Notes under the pieces: generated by a model | Told to the model about the DNA's origin: nothing | Databases searched by the model: none | The model's input: the letters and a program-made list of their open reading frames with translations, nothing else | Shown here: one piece after another, positions 42,939 through 53,198 of the stretch | Numbering within the stretch: position 1 is the stretch's first letter | How the letters are laid out: the number at the start of each line of letters is the position of its first letter | Assembly: GCF_000612545.2 (NCBI RefSeq) | Contig: NZ_CP097800.1 | Span: 1,550,001 to 1,614,000, forward strand | Direction of reading: 5' to 3' | Length of the DNA stretch: 64,000 nt | Source of the DNA: Streptomyces sp. PCS3-D2 | Lineage (GTDB): Bacteria > Actinomycetota > Actinomycetes > Streptomycetales > Streptomycetaceae | Program-made: the position numbers and the translations under genes

Positions 42939-43505
42939 GTGCCCCATCCCCGCGCCCTCGACGCCCACCAGGCCCACAGCCGCCTCCACGAACTGGTCGT
43001 CCTCGACGTCCGCACCCCCGGCGAATACGCCACCGGACACCTTCCCGGCGCCCTCAACATCCCCCTCGACCACCTCACCGGCGCCCTGCCCGACATCCGC
43101 AAGGCCGCCGAACGCGGCGACATCCTGGTCGTCTGCGCCTCCGGCGCCCGCTCCGAGAGCGCCTGCAGGACCCTCGCCGACGCCGGCGTCACCACCGCCA
43201 CCCTCGCGGGCGGCACCACCGCCTGGGCCGACGGCGGCCACCCCCTCCACCATCCCGAAAGCAGCCGCAGCACCTGGGCCATGGAACGCCAGGTCCGCTT
43301 CACCGCCGGCGCCGTCGTCCTGACCGGCCTCGCCCTCGGCCGCCTGCGGCCCGCCTTCCGCCTCACCTCCGCAGGCATCGCCGGCGGCCTGGTCTTCTCC
43401 GCCCTCACCAACACCTGCGGCATGGCGGCCCTCCTCGCCAAACTCCCCCACAACCGCCCCCGCCAGGGCGACCTCGAAGCCGCCCTCGCCTCCCTCCGCG
43501 GCTGA
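42939..43505 (+). CDS. Rhodanese fused to a membrane DUF2892 domain
   Basis: A 188-residue protein. Residues 5-110 are a rhodanese with Cys66 (VVCASGARSESAC; note the A-S loop rather than R-S-G). Residues about 118-175 form DUF2892-like hydrophobic segments (VRFTAGAVVLTGLALG and AGGLVFSALTNTCGMAALLAKLP), which anchor the domain in the membrane. The sulfurtransferase would therefore act at the membrane, next to the TSUP exporter. The start GTG at 42939 has no strong ribosome site. An operator and the cstR gene follow. Confidence 0.88.
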   Translation: MPHPRALDAHQAHSRLHELVVLDVRTPGEYATGHLPGALNIPLDHLTGALPDIRKAAERGDILVVCASGARSESACRTLADAGVTTATLAGGTTAWADGGHPLHHPESSRSTWAMERQVRFTAGAVVLTGLALGRLRPAFRLTSAGIAGGLVFSALTNTCGMAALLAKLPHNRPRQGDLEAALASLRG

Positions 43506-43838
<333 letters not shown>

Positions 43839-43900
43839 ACCCGCCCCCCCCTGCCCGACGCCCGCCCGGCGCGAGCCCCCCGCCCGTGGGCCGGGCAGGC

Positions 43901-43926
43901 CGGACCCGGGAGGGCTCCCGGGTCCG
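43901..43926. terminator. Convergent terminator between cstR and the FHA gene
   Basis: CGGACCCGGGAG (43901-43912) is perfectly complementary to CTCCCGGGTCCG (43915-43926), a stem of up to 12 bp. It lies between the stop of cstR and the stop of the FHA gene and closes the sulfur module. Confidence 0.7.
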
Positions 43927-43930
43927 GGGC

Positions 43931-44494
43931 TCAGCCCGCCGAGAGGCGGAAGGTCATGTTCCCGAAGCTGACCTGGTCCCCGTCCCGGACGACCGCGGAG
44001 CCGGTCACCCGGCGCCCGTTGACACTCGTCCCGTTGGTGGAGCCGAGGTCCGTGAGCACCCACACCCCGTCGCGCAGGCTCAGTTCCGCGTGCGCGCGGG
44101 AGACGGTCTCGTGGCTGAGCCGCAGCCCGTTGTTGGGGTCGCGGCCGATCCGCAGGGCCGCCGCGCTCGGATGCGGCAGCAGCAGCTTGGGCAGCCGCTC
44201 GGCGTTCCAGGCGCGACGAACCCCGGCGGACACCGCCGAGACCCGACCCACCCAGCCGAACAGCCGACGGATCCAAGGGCTTTCGGCGGCCTCCCTGGAC
44301 CCGAGGTCGGAAGTGAGGACCGCGAGGTCCTCGGAACGGCGGGCCACCAGGGCGAGTTCCATGCGGCGTATGAAGGTGTCGTGGGACAGCTTGCCGAGGG
44401 CCGCGCCCTCCCTGAGCTGGCCCAGCGCGCAGTCTCGCTCGGCGTCCGACAGCCGCGGCGCGGGGAAGGCAGGAAGTTCGAAACTCGACGTCAC
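43931..44494 (-). CDS. DUF1707 and FHA-domain protein
   Basis: A 187-residue protein. The N-terminus (about 10-65: PAPRLSDAERDCALGQLREGAALGKLSHDTFIRRMELALVA) is a DUF1707/SHOCT-like segment. The C-terminus (about 110-185) is an FHA domain: LRIGRDPNNGLRLSHETVSRAHAELSLRDG, with the conserved RIGR, SR-HAE and DLGSTNGTSVNG motifs that bind phosphothreonine. It probably docks Ser/Thr-kinase substrates. No kinase gene is in the window. The GTG at 44494 was chosen from the VTSSFELP start; the frame is open further upstream but that is shadow sequence. Confidence 0.87.
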   Translation of the reverse strand: MTSSFELPAFPAPRLSDAERDCALGQLREGAALGKLSHDTFIRRMELALVARRSEDLAVLTSDLGSREAAESPWIRRLFGWVGRVSAVSAGVRRAWNAERLPKLLLPHPSAAALRIGRDPNNGLRLSHETVSRAHAELSLRDGVWVLTDLGSTNGTSVNGRRVTGSAVVRDGDQVSFGNMTFRLSAG

Positions 44495-44605
44495 AGGGTG
44501 ATTGTCGGCCCGTCGGGGGCCGAGTGTCCAGAACTCCCCCGCCAGGGGCGGAATGATGGGCACGATGAGCACGCTGGACGCCGCCGACAGACGAGGGGAC
44601 CGCCC

Positions 44606-46360
44606 GTGCAGTTCGAGGTGTGGGCACCGCTGACGGGCCGGGTCGCACTGCGACTCGACGACGTGACGTACGACATGGCACCCGATCGTGAGCGGGACGG
44701 CTGGTGGACGGTACAGGCGCCCGCCGGGGACGGCAGCCGCTACGGCTTCCTCCTGGACGGGGACACCCTCCCGCGGCCCGATCCGCGCGGCCGGCGGCTG
44801 CCGGACGGCCCCGACGGGCTGTCGGCCGTCGTCGACCTCGATGCCCTGGCCCCGCAGTCCGCACCGGCCGGCCCGCAGCCCCTCCCGCTCCAGGACGCCG
44901 TCCTGTACGAGCTCCACATCGGCACCTTCACCCCCGAGGGCACCTTCGACGCGGCCGCGGCCCGCCTCGGCCACCTCGTCTCCCTCGGCGTCACGCACGT
45001 CGAGCTGATGCCGGTGTGCTCCTTCTCCGGCCGGCACGGCTGGGGCTACGACGGGGTCGCGCCCTGGTCGGTGCACGAGCCGTACGGCGGCCCGGCGGGC
45101 CTGGCCCGGTTCACGGCAGCCGCGCACGCGGCCGGGCTCGGCGTGGTCCTCGACGTCGTACACAACCACCTCGGACCCTCCGGCAACCACCTGCCCGCCT
45201 TCGGCCCGTACTTCACCGACACCCACCACACCCCGTGGGGCGCCGCGGTGAACCTCGACGCGCCCGGCTCCGACGAGGTGCGCGCGTACCTCACCGGCAG
45301 CGCACTGGCCTGGCTGCGCGACTACGGCATCGACGGGCTGCGGCTGGACGCCGTCCACGCGCTGGCCGACGGACGTGCGCTGACCTTTCTGGAAGAGCTG
45401 TCCGCGGCCGTGGACGCGCTCGCCGCGGAGACCGGCCGGCCGCTGTTCCTGATCGCCGAGTCCGACCGGTGCGACCCGCGCACCACCACCCCCCGCGCCA
45501 CCGGGGGCCTGGGGCTGAACGCCCAGTGGAACGACGACTTCCACCACGCCCTGCACTGCGCGCTGACCGGTGAATCCCAGGCGTATTACGCCGACTTCGC
45601 CGAGGCACCGCTGGCCGCCCTGGCCAAGACCCTGACCCGGGTCTTCTTCCACGACGGGACCTGGTCCTCCTTCCGGGGCCGCACGCACGGCCGGCCGGTG
45701 GACCACCGCCGGACCCCGGCCCACCGGTTCGTCGGCTACTCCCAGACCCACGACCAGATCGGCAACCGGGCGCTCGGCGACCGGCTCTCGGCGTCGCTCT
45801 CCCCCGGGCTGCTGGCCTGCGCGGCGACGGTGGCGCTGACCGGGCCCTTCGTACCGATGCTGTTCATGGGCGAGGAGTGGGGCGCCCGCACCCCGTGGCA
45901 GTACTTCACCGACCACCCCGATCCGGGGCTCGCCGAGGCCGTACGGGACGGCCGGCGCCGGGAGTTCGCGGCGCACGGCTGGAAGGCCGAGGAGATTCCC
46001 GACCCGCAGGACCCGGCCACCCGGGACCGTTCCTGCCTGGACTGGTCGGAGCCCGAACAGCCGGTCCACGCCCGCCTGCTGGACTGGTACCGCACCCTGG
46101 TCGCGCTCCGCCGCACCCACCCGGACCTGCGCGACCCGGACCTGGCGGCGGTCCGGGTCGCCCACGACGAGGAGCGGCGCTGGCTGACCTTCCGGCGGGG
46201 CGACGTACGGGTGGCCGTGAACCTCTCCGCCGAGCCCGTGACGATCGCGCTCGGCCGCAACGGAGTACGCGTGCTGGCGTCGTGGGAGCCGCTCGGACAC
46301 CCCGGTCCGGACGGACGGATCCACCTCCCCGGCGAGTCGGCGGCGGTCCTCGGACCCTGA
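44606..46360 (+). CDS. treZ: Malto-oligosyltrehalose trehalohydrolase
   Basis: A 584-residue GH13 enzyme that cleaves trehalose from maltooligosyl trehalose made by TreY. It opens with the N-terminal CBM48-like domain MQFEVWAPLTGRVALRLDD, then the barrel motifs VVLDVVHNHLGPSG, DYGIDGLRLDAVHALADG (nucleophile Asp) and LIAESDRCDPR (acid/base Glu). NAQWNDDFHHALHCALTGE and YSQTHDQIGNRALGDR are TreZ-type segments. GTG 44606 follows GAGGGG. It is separated from treY by the peptidase gene and the sulfur module. Confidence 0.94.
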   Translation: MQFEVWAPLTGRVALRLDDVTYDMAPDRERDGWWTVQAPAGDGSRYGFLLDGDTLPRPDPRGRRLPDGPDGLSAVVDLDALAPQSAPAGPQPLPLQDAVLYELHIGTFTPEGTFDAAAARLGHLVSLGVTHVELMPVCSFSGRHGWGYDGVAPWSVHEPYGGPAGLARFTAAAHAAGLGVVLDVVHNHLGPSGNHLPAFGPYFTDTHHTPWGAAVNLDAPGSDEVRAYLTGSALAWLRDYGIDGLRLDAVHALADGRALTFLEELSAAVDALAAETGRPLFLIAESDRCDPRTTTPRATGGLGLNAQWNDDFHHALHCALTGESQAYYADFAEAPLAALAKTLTRVFFHDGTWSSFRGRTHGRPVDHRRTPAHRFVGYSQTHDQIGNRALGDRLSASLSPGLLACAATVALTGPFVPMLFMGEEWGARTPWQYFTDHPDPGLAEAVRDGRRREFAAHGWKAEEIPDPQDPATRDRSCLDWSEPEQPVHARLLDWYRTLVALRRTHPDLRDPDLAAVRVAHDEERRWLTFRRGDVRVAVNLSAEPVTIALGRNGVRVLASWEPLGHPGPDGRIHLPGESAAVLGP

Positions 46361-46368
46361 GCGAAGGG

Positions 46369-47555
<1,187 letters not shown>

Positions 47556-47559
<4 letters not shown>

Positions 47560-48401
47560 ACGGGGGATCCTGCCGTGAGCCGTGCGGCCAGAGCGGCGGC
47601 CGCGCCGGTCGGGGCGCCGGGCGAGAGCAGTTCCGTACGGTGCACCAGGCGCGGGGCGGACAGCGGTACGGCGACCCCTGCGCCGGCGGCCTCGGCGACG
47701 CGGAGCGGGAGCAGTGCGAGACCGTGCCCGGCGACGGCCAGGGCGCAGAGGGCGAGCAGGTCGGTGCCCTCGTAGCGGACGGAGGCACGGGCGGCGGTGA
47801 GCGGCAGGCCAACGCCGGGGGCGTCGATCCAGCGGGCGTCGCCGAGGTCGTCCAGCCGGACGGCGGCCCGTCCGGCGAAGGGGTGTCCCCCGGGCAGCAG
47901 CACGGCCAGTTCCTCCTCCGCCACGCCCTTCACGGTGAGCGGTGCCACGTCGGGCAGCCGCAGCGGATCGCTCGGCGCGGCCGGGCCGTCGACCAGTCCG
48001 AGGTCGCAGCCGCCGGTGGCCACGGCGGCGGGAACCTCGGCCGGGGGCAGCACGCGCAGGGTGACCCCGGTGGCGGGCAGGGCGGCGAGCAGCCGGGGGC
48101 TGACGGCGAGCGGGGAGGCGGCGAGCGTGACGTGCCCGGGCGGGGCGGCGGCCAGCCGCAGCACGTCGGCCCGGGCGGCATCGAGCCGCAGCAGCAGCGG
48201 GCCGGCATGCTCCAGCAGCCGCACGCCGGCCGGGGTCGGTGCGACGGGGCGGCGGGTAAGGAGCTCCGCCCGCAGGTCGCCTTCCAGTGCGGCGATGTGC
48301 TGGGAGACGGCGGACTGGGTGTAGCCCAGCTCGCGGGCGGCTCCGGAGAAGGAGGCGAGCCGGGCCACGGCGACGAAGGTACGCAGCAGGTGCGGGTCCA
48401 T
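47556..48401 (-). CDS. LysR-family transcriptional regulator
   Basis: A 281-residue regulator starting MDPHLLRTFVAVARLASFSGAARELGYTQSAVSQHIAALEGDLRAELLTRR, a standard LysR winged HTH (about 1-60) with linker helix. The effector domain (about 90-275) has the two alpha/beta lobes (GHVTLAASPLAVSPRLLAALP). It is co-transcribed with the M24 peptidase (ATGA overlap) and divergent from the CTP-synthase-like gene, which is the usual arrangement for a LysR target. An ATG two codons upstream (48407) is equally possible. Confidence 0.9.
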
Positions 48402-48478
48402 GGCCATCAGGATCACTTATCGCAGGTGCAGGAACAATCGTTGGCGCTGAAGCAGGCGGCGGCCACACGATGATCTGC

Positions 48479-49309
48479 ATGACCACCGCACACACCGCAC
48501 ACTCCGAATACTCCGAACACACCGCAGGCACCGCGGCCCTCACGGGCACCGGGGTGGCGCGGATCGCCCTCGTCGGCGACCGCTCCCCGCACGTGAAGTC
48601 CCACACCCGGATCCCGGTCCTTCTCGACGCCCTCGCCACCCGCGACGGGCTGGTCCTCGACGCCTACTGGATCCCCACCGGCGACGCCGCGGCCGAGGCG
48701 GCCGCCGGGAACCTGGCGCGCTTCGACGCCGTGTGGGTGCTGCCGGGCAGCCCGTACGCCAGCGAGGCCGGGGCGCTGGCCGCGATCCGGGTGGCCCGCG
48801 AGGAGGGCATCCCCTTCCTCGGGACCTGCGGCGGCTTCCAGCACACCCTCCTGGAGTACGCCCGGTCGGTCTGCGGGCTGGCCGACGTCGCGCACGCCGA
48901 GAACGACCCCGGGGCGCAGGACCTGCTGATCGCCCCGCTCGCCTGCTCGCTCGTCGGGCACGAGGGCCTGGTACGGGCCGAGCCCGGGTCGCTCGCCGAA
49001 GCCGCGCTCGGCGCGGAGCGGTCCACGGAGCGCTACCACTGCACCTACGGGCCCGCTCCGCGGCACCTGCCGACCCTGACCGCGCACGGGCTGCGGCTGT
49101 CGGGGCACGACGAGGACGGCCAGGTGCGCATCGCGGAGCTGCCCGGGCACCCCTTCTTCCTGGCCACGCTCTTCCAGCCGGAGCTGGAGGGCGACGGCAG
49201 CAGGCCTCACCCGATCATCAGGGCACTCGCCGTCGCGGCCGCCCGGCACGCCGCCGGCCGCCGCGGTTGGAACTCGACGCGGCCGGCCGCGAGCCGGGCG
49301 GACGGATAA
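48479..49309 (+). CDS. CTP-synthase C-terminal-like class I glutamine amidotransferase
   Basis: A 276-residue protein resembling only the amidotransferase half of CTP synthase. After a disordered 25-residue start comes ARIALVGDRSPHVKSHTRIPVLLDAL. The nucleophile elbow is FLGTCGGFQHTLLEYARSVCGLADVAHAEND. The triad His-Pro-Glu region is TLFQPELEG, where the His expected before Pro-x-Glu is replaced by Gln. NCBI calls the family 'CTP synthase C-terminal region-related (seleno)protein' because some members have Sec; here the LIAPLACSLVG position is Cys. No synthetase domain is present, so its amide acceptor is unknown. ATG 48470 is an alternative start. Confidence 0.78.
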   Translation: MTTAHTAHSEYSEHTAGTAALTGTGVARIALVGDRSPHVKSHTRIPVLLDALATRDGLVLDAYWIPTGDAAAEAAAGNLARFDAVWVLPGSPYASEAGALAAIRVAREEGIPFLGTCGGFQHTLLEYARSVCGLADVAHAENDPGAQDLLIAPLACSLVGHEGLVRAEPGSLAEAALGAERSTERYHCTYGPAPRHLPTLTAHGLRLSGHDEDGQVRIAELPGHPFFLATLFQPELEGDGSRPHPIIRALAVAAARHAAGRRGWNSTRPAASRADG

Positions 49310-49381
49310 CGCGTCGCAGGACCACCCCGCAGATCGGCTATGCTGTGCATGCACATCGACGGGCGGTCCGCCGCCCCTCGT

Positions 49382-49455
49382 GGTGGGTGTAGCTCAGTTG
49401 GTAGAGCACCTGGTTGTGGTCCAGGTGGCCGCGGGTTCAAGTCCCGTCACTCACC
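49382..49455 (+). tRNA. tRNA-His (anticodon GTG)
   Basis: A full cloverleaf can be drawn. Acceptor GTGGGTG (49383-49389) pairs with CACTCAC (49448-49454), D stem GCTC/GAGC, anticodon stem CCTGG/CCAGG with loop TTGTGGT (anticodon GTG at 49416-49418), and T stem GCGGG/CCCGT with loop TTCAAGT. G at 49382 is the extra 5' G-1 specific to tRNA-His and pairs with C73 (49455). CCA is not encoded, since CTG follows. Confidence 0.97.
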
Positions 49456-49460
49456 CTGAT

Positions 49461-49500
49461 CCCCCGGGGTACGAGGTCTCCTCGTACCCCGGGGGTTTTT
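49461..49500 (+). terminator. Strong intrinsic terminator of tRNA-His
   Basis: A perfect 16-bp stem (49461-49476 with 49480-49495) with a 3-nt loop is followed by TTTTT (49496-49500). It begins six bases after the tRNA. It is the clearest factor-independent terminator in the window. Confidence 0.95.
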
Positions 49501-49552
49501 CGTTGGTCCGGCGGTCCCGGGGCGCGGCAGCCGCCGGCGCCGCCGGACCGGA

Positions 49553-51613
49553 TCAGGCGGTCCTGATCGCCGGGTCGGAGATGCCGGGTTCGCCGGTCTC
49601 CACGTGCCCGGCGAAGCGCCGCAGGAAGGTGGTGTCGAGGTCGGAGACGACCTCGACGTCGTACCAGCGGCCGGTCGCACCGAGGTTCACGGTGTGGGTG
49701 ACCGTGCCGCCGGCCGCGATCCGGAAGGTCTGGGCCGCCCCGCCGTAGGCGTTGGCCACGGTGAGGTTGACCGCGGCCGTGCCGGAGTTGGTCATCGTCA
49801 GCGCCAGGTCGCCGGTGGCGCTCACATGGCGGGCCGTGACCTCGGGCCCGGCCTTCTTCGCGGGGCCCTTGAAGGTGCGCAGGAAACCGTTGGGGCCCCA
49901 TACCGTCAGGTCGATCCGGTTGCCGCTGGAAGTGCTGGTGGACCAGGTGTCCGAGAGCGTCCTGCCGGCCTCCACCGTGTAGGGCCAGGGGCCGTCCGTG
50001 CGATGGCCCGAGGTGCTGTGGAAGTGGGCGCCGAGGGTCGGTCCGGAGGCGAAGGTCAGGGTGAACTTGCCGGTGGAGACGGTGCGGGCGCCGTCCACGT
50101 ACGGGACGTAGCCGAGCGCGCGGGTGGGCTTGGACCCTGCCTCCTGCGGCGGCAGGGTGCCGGTGGCGGGGGGCGTCGGGTGGTAGGAGGGGTGCCGGTC
50201 CCGGTCCGCCGGGATGTACGCGGCCGTGGACGGTAGCGCGGCGGGGGCGGTGTCGGCCCGGGTGAAGTCGAAGGCCGAGGTCAGGTCGCCGCAGACGGCG
50301 CGGCGCCACGGGGAGATGTTCGGCTCCTGCACCCCGAAGCGCTTCTCCATGAAACGGATCACCGAGGTGTGGTCGAAGGTCTCGGAGCAGACGTAGCCGC
50401 CCTTGCTCCAGGGGGAGACCACGATCATCGGGACGCGCGGGCCGAGCCCGTACGGGCCGGCCGTGTAACCACCGCCGCCCGGGTAGAGGTCCTTCGACAC
50501 GTCGGCGGTGGACAGGCCCCAGGCGGCGGAGGCCGGCGGGTAGGGCGGGACGACGTGGTCGAAGAAGCCGTCGTTCTCGTCGTAGGTGAGGAACAGGGCG
50601 GTCTTCGCCCACACCGCCGGGTTCGCCGTGAGCGCGTCCAGGACCTGCGAGATGTACCAGGCGCCGAAGTTCGTCGGCCAGTTGGAGTGTTCGCTGAACG
50701 CCTCGGGGGCGGCGATCCAGGACACCTGCGGCAGGGTGCCGTTCACCACGTCGGCACGCAGTCGGTCGAAGTAGCCCTCGCCCGCCTTGACGTCGGTGCC
50801 GGTGCGGGCCTTCTCGTACAGGGGGCTGCCGGGCCGGGCACTGCGGTAACTGTCGAAGTACAGCAGCGAGTTGTCGCCGTAGTTCCCGCGGAAGGCGTCG
50901 TTGATCCAGCCCCAGGAGCCGGCGGCGTCCAGGCCGTCGCCGATGTCCTGGTAGATCTTCCAGGAGATCCCGGCCGCCTCCAGGCGCTCGGGGTAGGTGG
51001 TCCAGCCGTAGCCGGCCTCCTGGTTGCCGAGGACCGGGCCGCCGCCCTTGCCGTCGTTGCCCGTGTGACCCGACCAGAGGTAGTAGCGGTTGGGGTCCGT
51101 GGCGCCGATGACGGAGCAGTGGTAGGCGTCGCACACCGTGAAGGCGTCGGCGAGGGCGTAGTGGAACGGGATGTCGTTCCGGGTCATGTACGACATGGTC
51201 GTGGCCGTCTTGGCCGGGATCCACTGGTTGTACTTGCCCTTGTTGTAGGCGTACTGGCCGCCGGCCCAGTCGTGGTTCAGGCCGGTCAGGAACTGCATGC
51301 CGAGGTCTTCCACCTGCGGGTGGAACGGCAGGACGTCCTTGGTCCCGTTCGGCTGGTGGAAGACCGACGTGCCGTTGTCCTGGAGCACCGGCCGCGGGTC
51401 GCCGAAACCGCGGACCCCCTTCATCGCGCCGAAGTAGTGGTCGAAGGACCGGTTCTCCTGCATGAGGACGACGATGTGCTCGATGTCCTGGATCGTTCCG
51501 GTGGTGCCCTGCGCCGGGATGGCGGCGGCCCGCGCGATGCTGTCGTTCAGCATCGCGAAGGCGGCGGTGCCACCGGCTATCTGCAGGAACCTGCGGCGGT
51601 CGAGTTCTGCCAT
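49553..51613 (-). CDS. Tat-exported phosphocholine-specific phospholipase C
   Basis: A 686-residue exported phosphoesterase. ATG 51613 follows AGAGGTCG. The N-terminus MAELDRRRFLQIAGGTAAF is a twin-arginine signal. The catalytic domain of the phosphoesterase family begins IEHIVVLMQENRSFDHYFG (metal ligand Glu-Asn) and includes LNHDWAGGQYAYN and DENDGFFDHVVPP. Two C-terminal DUF756-type domains (about 510-590 and 600-685) follow, as in bacterial non-hemolytic PLC. It hydrolyses phosphatidylcholine or sphingomyelin outside the cell and can supply phosphate. No Pho box was identified. Confidence 0.92.
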   Translation of the reverse strand: MAELDRRRFLQIAGGTAAFAMLNDSIARAAAIPAQGTTGTIQDIEHIVVLMQENRSFDHYFGAMKGVRGFGDPRPVLQDNGTSVFHQPNGTKDVLPFHPQVEDLGMQFLTGLNHDWAGGQYAYNKGKYNQWIPAKTATTMSYMTRNDIPFHYALADAFTVCDAYHCSVIGATDPNRYYLWSGHTGNDGKGGGPVLGNQEAGYGWTTYPERLEAAGISWKIYQDIGDGLDAAGSWGWINDAFRGNYGDNSLLYFDSYRSARPGSPLYEKARTGTDVKAGEGYFDRLRADVVNGTLPQVSWIAAPEAFSEHSNWPTNFGAWYISQVLDALTANPAVWAKTALFLTYDENDGFFDHVVPPYPPASAAWGLSTADVSKDLYPGGGGYTAGPYGLGPRVPMIVVSPWSKGGYVCSETFDHTSVIRFMEKRFGVQEPNISPWRRAVCGDLTSAFDFTRADTAPAALPSTAAYIPADRDRHPSYHPTPPATGTLPPQEAGSKPTRALGYVPYVDGARTVSTGKFTLTFASGPTLGAHFHSTSGHRTDGPWPYTVEAGRTLSDTWSTSTSSGNRIDLTVWGPNGFLRTFKGPAKKAGPEVTARHVSATGDLALTMTNSGTAAVNLTVANAYGGAAQTFRIAAGGTVTHTVNLGATGRWYDVEVVSDLDTTFLRRFAGHVETGEPGISDPAIRTA

Positions 51614-51809
51614 GGGATGTCGACCTCTGGGGTGAGGGGGAGTCGAGGGGCGCCCCAAGGACAGCGGCCCTCGGGTACCGGCCGGAGATGCCCCCGTGAC
51701 ACCACGCCGTACACCTGGAGAACGGACGGCGTTCCAGCGGCACCGCGCCGCCCGCCCGGCGGCCCGCCGCTGCCGGAGCGGCGTCCCGGCCTCGCGCCCC
51801 CGGTGGCGG

Positions 51810-52421
51810 TCAGCCGGTGACGGCGGCCGGGGGCTGTTGCGCCTTGTCGATGAGCACGTCGAGCAGGGCGAGCAGGGAGGCGCGGACGTCCGTACGGGAG
51901 CGGGCGTCGAGCATCAGGACGGGGGTGTCCGGGTCGCGCAGGTGCAGCGCTGCCGCGATCTCCTCGGCGGTGTAGGGCTGTTCGCCGTGGAAGCAGTTCG
52001 CGCCGACCACGAAGGGCAGGCCGCGGCTCTCGAAGAAGTCGATGGCCGGGAAGCTGCGGTCCAGGCGCCGGGTGTCGACCAGGACGATCGCCCCGAGAGC
52101 ACCGCCGAGCAGGTCGTCCCACATGAACCAGAAGCGTTCCTGGCCCGGCGTGCCGAACAGGTAGAGGACGACTCCGGCGTCGGTGAGGGTGATCCGGCCG
52201 AAGTCCATCGCGACGGTGGTGAGGGTCTTGGACTCGATGCCGTCGAGGTCGTCGACGCCGACGCCGGCCGCTGTCAGCCGTTCTTCCGTCCGCAGCGGCT
52301 CGATCTCGGAAATCGTCTGTACCAGGGTGGTCTTGCCGACCCCGAAGCCGCCGGCGATGAGGATCTTGACCGGGGCCGGTTCCCGGGAGGAGGGCGGGGC
52401 GGGCGTGTCATATCCGGGCAA
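51810..52421 (-). CDS. cvnD: Conservon Ras-like GTPase CvnD
   Basis: A 203-residue small GTPase-like protein. The P-loop is AGGFGVGKTTLVQTI (about 22-36), with the conserved extended TAAGVGVDDLDG region between G1 and the switch, FGTPGQERF (G3-like, about 90-98), and VLVDTRRLDRSFPAIDFFE; NCFHG takes the NKxD position. It is the last gene of the cvnABCD unit; the start lies 14 bp inside cvnC. In Streptomyces these proteins form a membrane-associated G-protein-like system controlling morphology and antibiotic production in several conservons. Confidence 0.94.
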   Translation of the reverse strand: MPGYDTPAPPSSREPAPVKILIAGGFGVGKTTLVQTISEIEPLRTEERLTAAGVGVDDLDGIESKTLTTVAMDFGRITLTDAGVVLYLFGTPGQERFWFMWDDLLGGALGAIVLVDTRRLDRSFPAIDFFESRGLPFVVGANCFHGEQPYTAEEIAAALHLRDPDTPVLMLDARSRTDVRASLLALLDVLIDKAQQPPAAVTG

Positions 52422-52779
52422 GGTTGTCCCTGATTCTCATGAGCAGGTTGACATCGGTGGTGTCGGACGCCGCCAGGGGCGGCCGGTGGCTGATCAGCCC
52501 GCGGTCCGCGAGTTCGCCGAGGAGCAGCGTCATCGGTGTGAGGCGGATGTTCATCCGCGCCGCGATCTCCGCGACCGCGCGCCCGCCCGGCGGCGCGCAC
52601 ATGACGAGGATCTCCTGCCACTCGGTGGGCAGTCCCCCGTGCGCGTCGCCGGCGACCGCCGCCGTGATGGTGGTGTCCATGGTCAGGACGGTGTGCTCGG
52701 CGGCCGTACGTCCGTCGGTGAGGGCGTACAGCCGCGTACGGCGGCGGCTCGCGGGCTGCGGCGGCTCGTCCTGCGGCAT
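52408..52779 (-). CDS. cvnC: Conservon DUF742 protein CvnC
   Basis: A 123-residue DUF742 protein. After a basic RRRTRLYALTDGRTA start, the domain runs EWQEILVMCAPPGGRAVAEIAARMNIRLTPMTLLLGELADRGLISHRPP and ends VNLLMRIRDNLARI, a winged-helix-like fold of unknown biochemical role. Its ATG shares a base with the cvnB stop (TAATG), so translation is coupled. Confidence 0.93.
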   Translation of the reverse strand: MPQDEPPQPASRRRTRLYALTDGRTAAEHTVLTMDTTITAAVAGDAHGGLPTEWQEILVMCAPPGGRAVAEIAARMNIRLTPMTLLLGELADRGLISHRPPLAASDTTDVNLLMRIRDNLARI

Positions 52780-53198
52780 TACGCGTTCGGTGCCTGGCCG
52801 CGCTCGGGGGTGCCCAGCCATTCGCCGAGCGCCTGCGCGGTGCGTACGGCCTCGCCGCCGAGCTCGCCGAGGCGCGCCTTGCGGGAGGTCACCACGATGA
52901 GCGTGCTGCCCTCGCCGCACCCGACGATGCAGAGGTACCTGTCGTCCATCTCGACGAGCTGGCGGATGACGCGGCCACCGTCGATCTCCCGGGATATCGC
53001 CTTCATCGTGGAGGCGATGCCGGAGGCGGCGGCCGCCATGCGCTCGGCCTGGGGCTGGTCCAGAAGGTAGTCGCTGAGCCTGATGCCGTCGTTGGACAGG
53101 AGCACGGCGCCCTGGATGCCGGCGATCCTGCTCAGGTTGTTGTCGAGGACGCTGTAGATCGCGTCGTTGGATGCCGCGGTGTTCGATGAGGTGGTCAT
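52779..53198 (-). CDS. cvnB: Conservon roadblock/LC7 protein CvnB
   Basis: A 139-residue roadblock/LC7-domain protein. Core: YSVLDNNLSRIAGIQGAVLLSNDGIRLSDYLL, then MAAAASGIASTMKAIS and IVGCGEGSTLIVVTS. Such domains, like MglB, act as dimerising regulators or GAPs for Ras-like GTPases, here CvnD. The start overlaps the cvnA stop by 4 bp. Confidence 0.94.
   Translation of the reverse strand: MTTSSNTAASNDAIYSVLDNNLSRIAGIQGAVLLSNDGIRLSDYLLDQPQAERMAAAASGIASTMKAISREIDGGRVIRQLVEMDDRYLCIVGCGEGSTLIVVTSRKARLGELGGEAVRTAQALGEWLGTPERGQAPNA

Noticed and set aside
49310-49381. tRNA-His as an integration site for a mobile element
   Set aside because: No integrase, excisionase or duplicated 3' end of the tRNA is visible nearby; the gene downstream is a chromosomal phospholipase.
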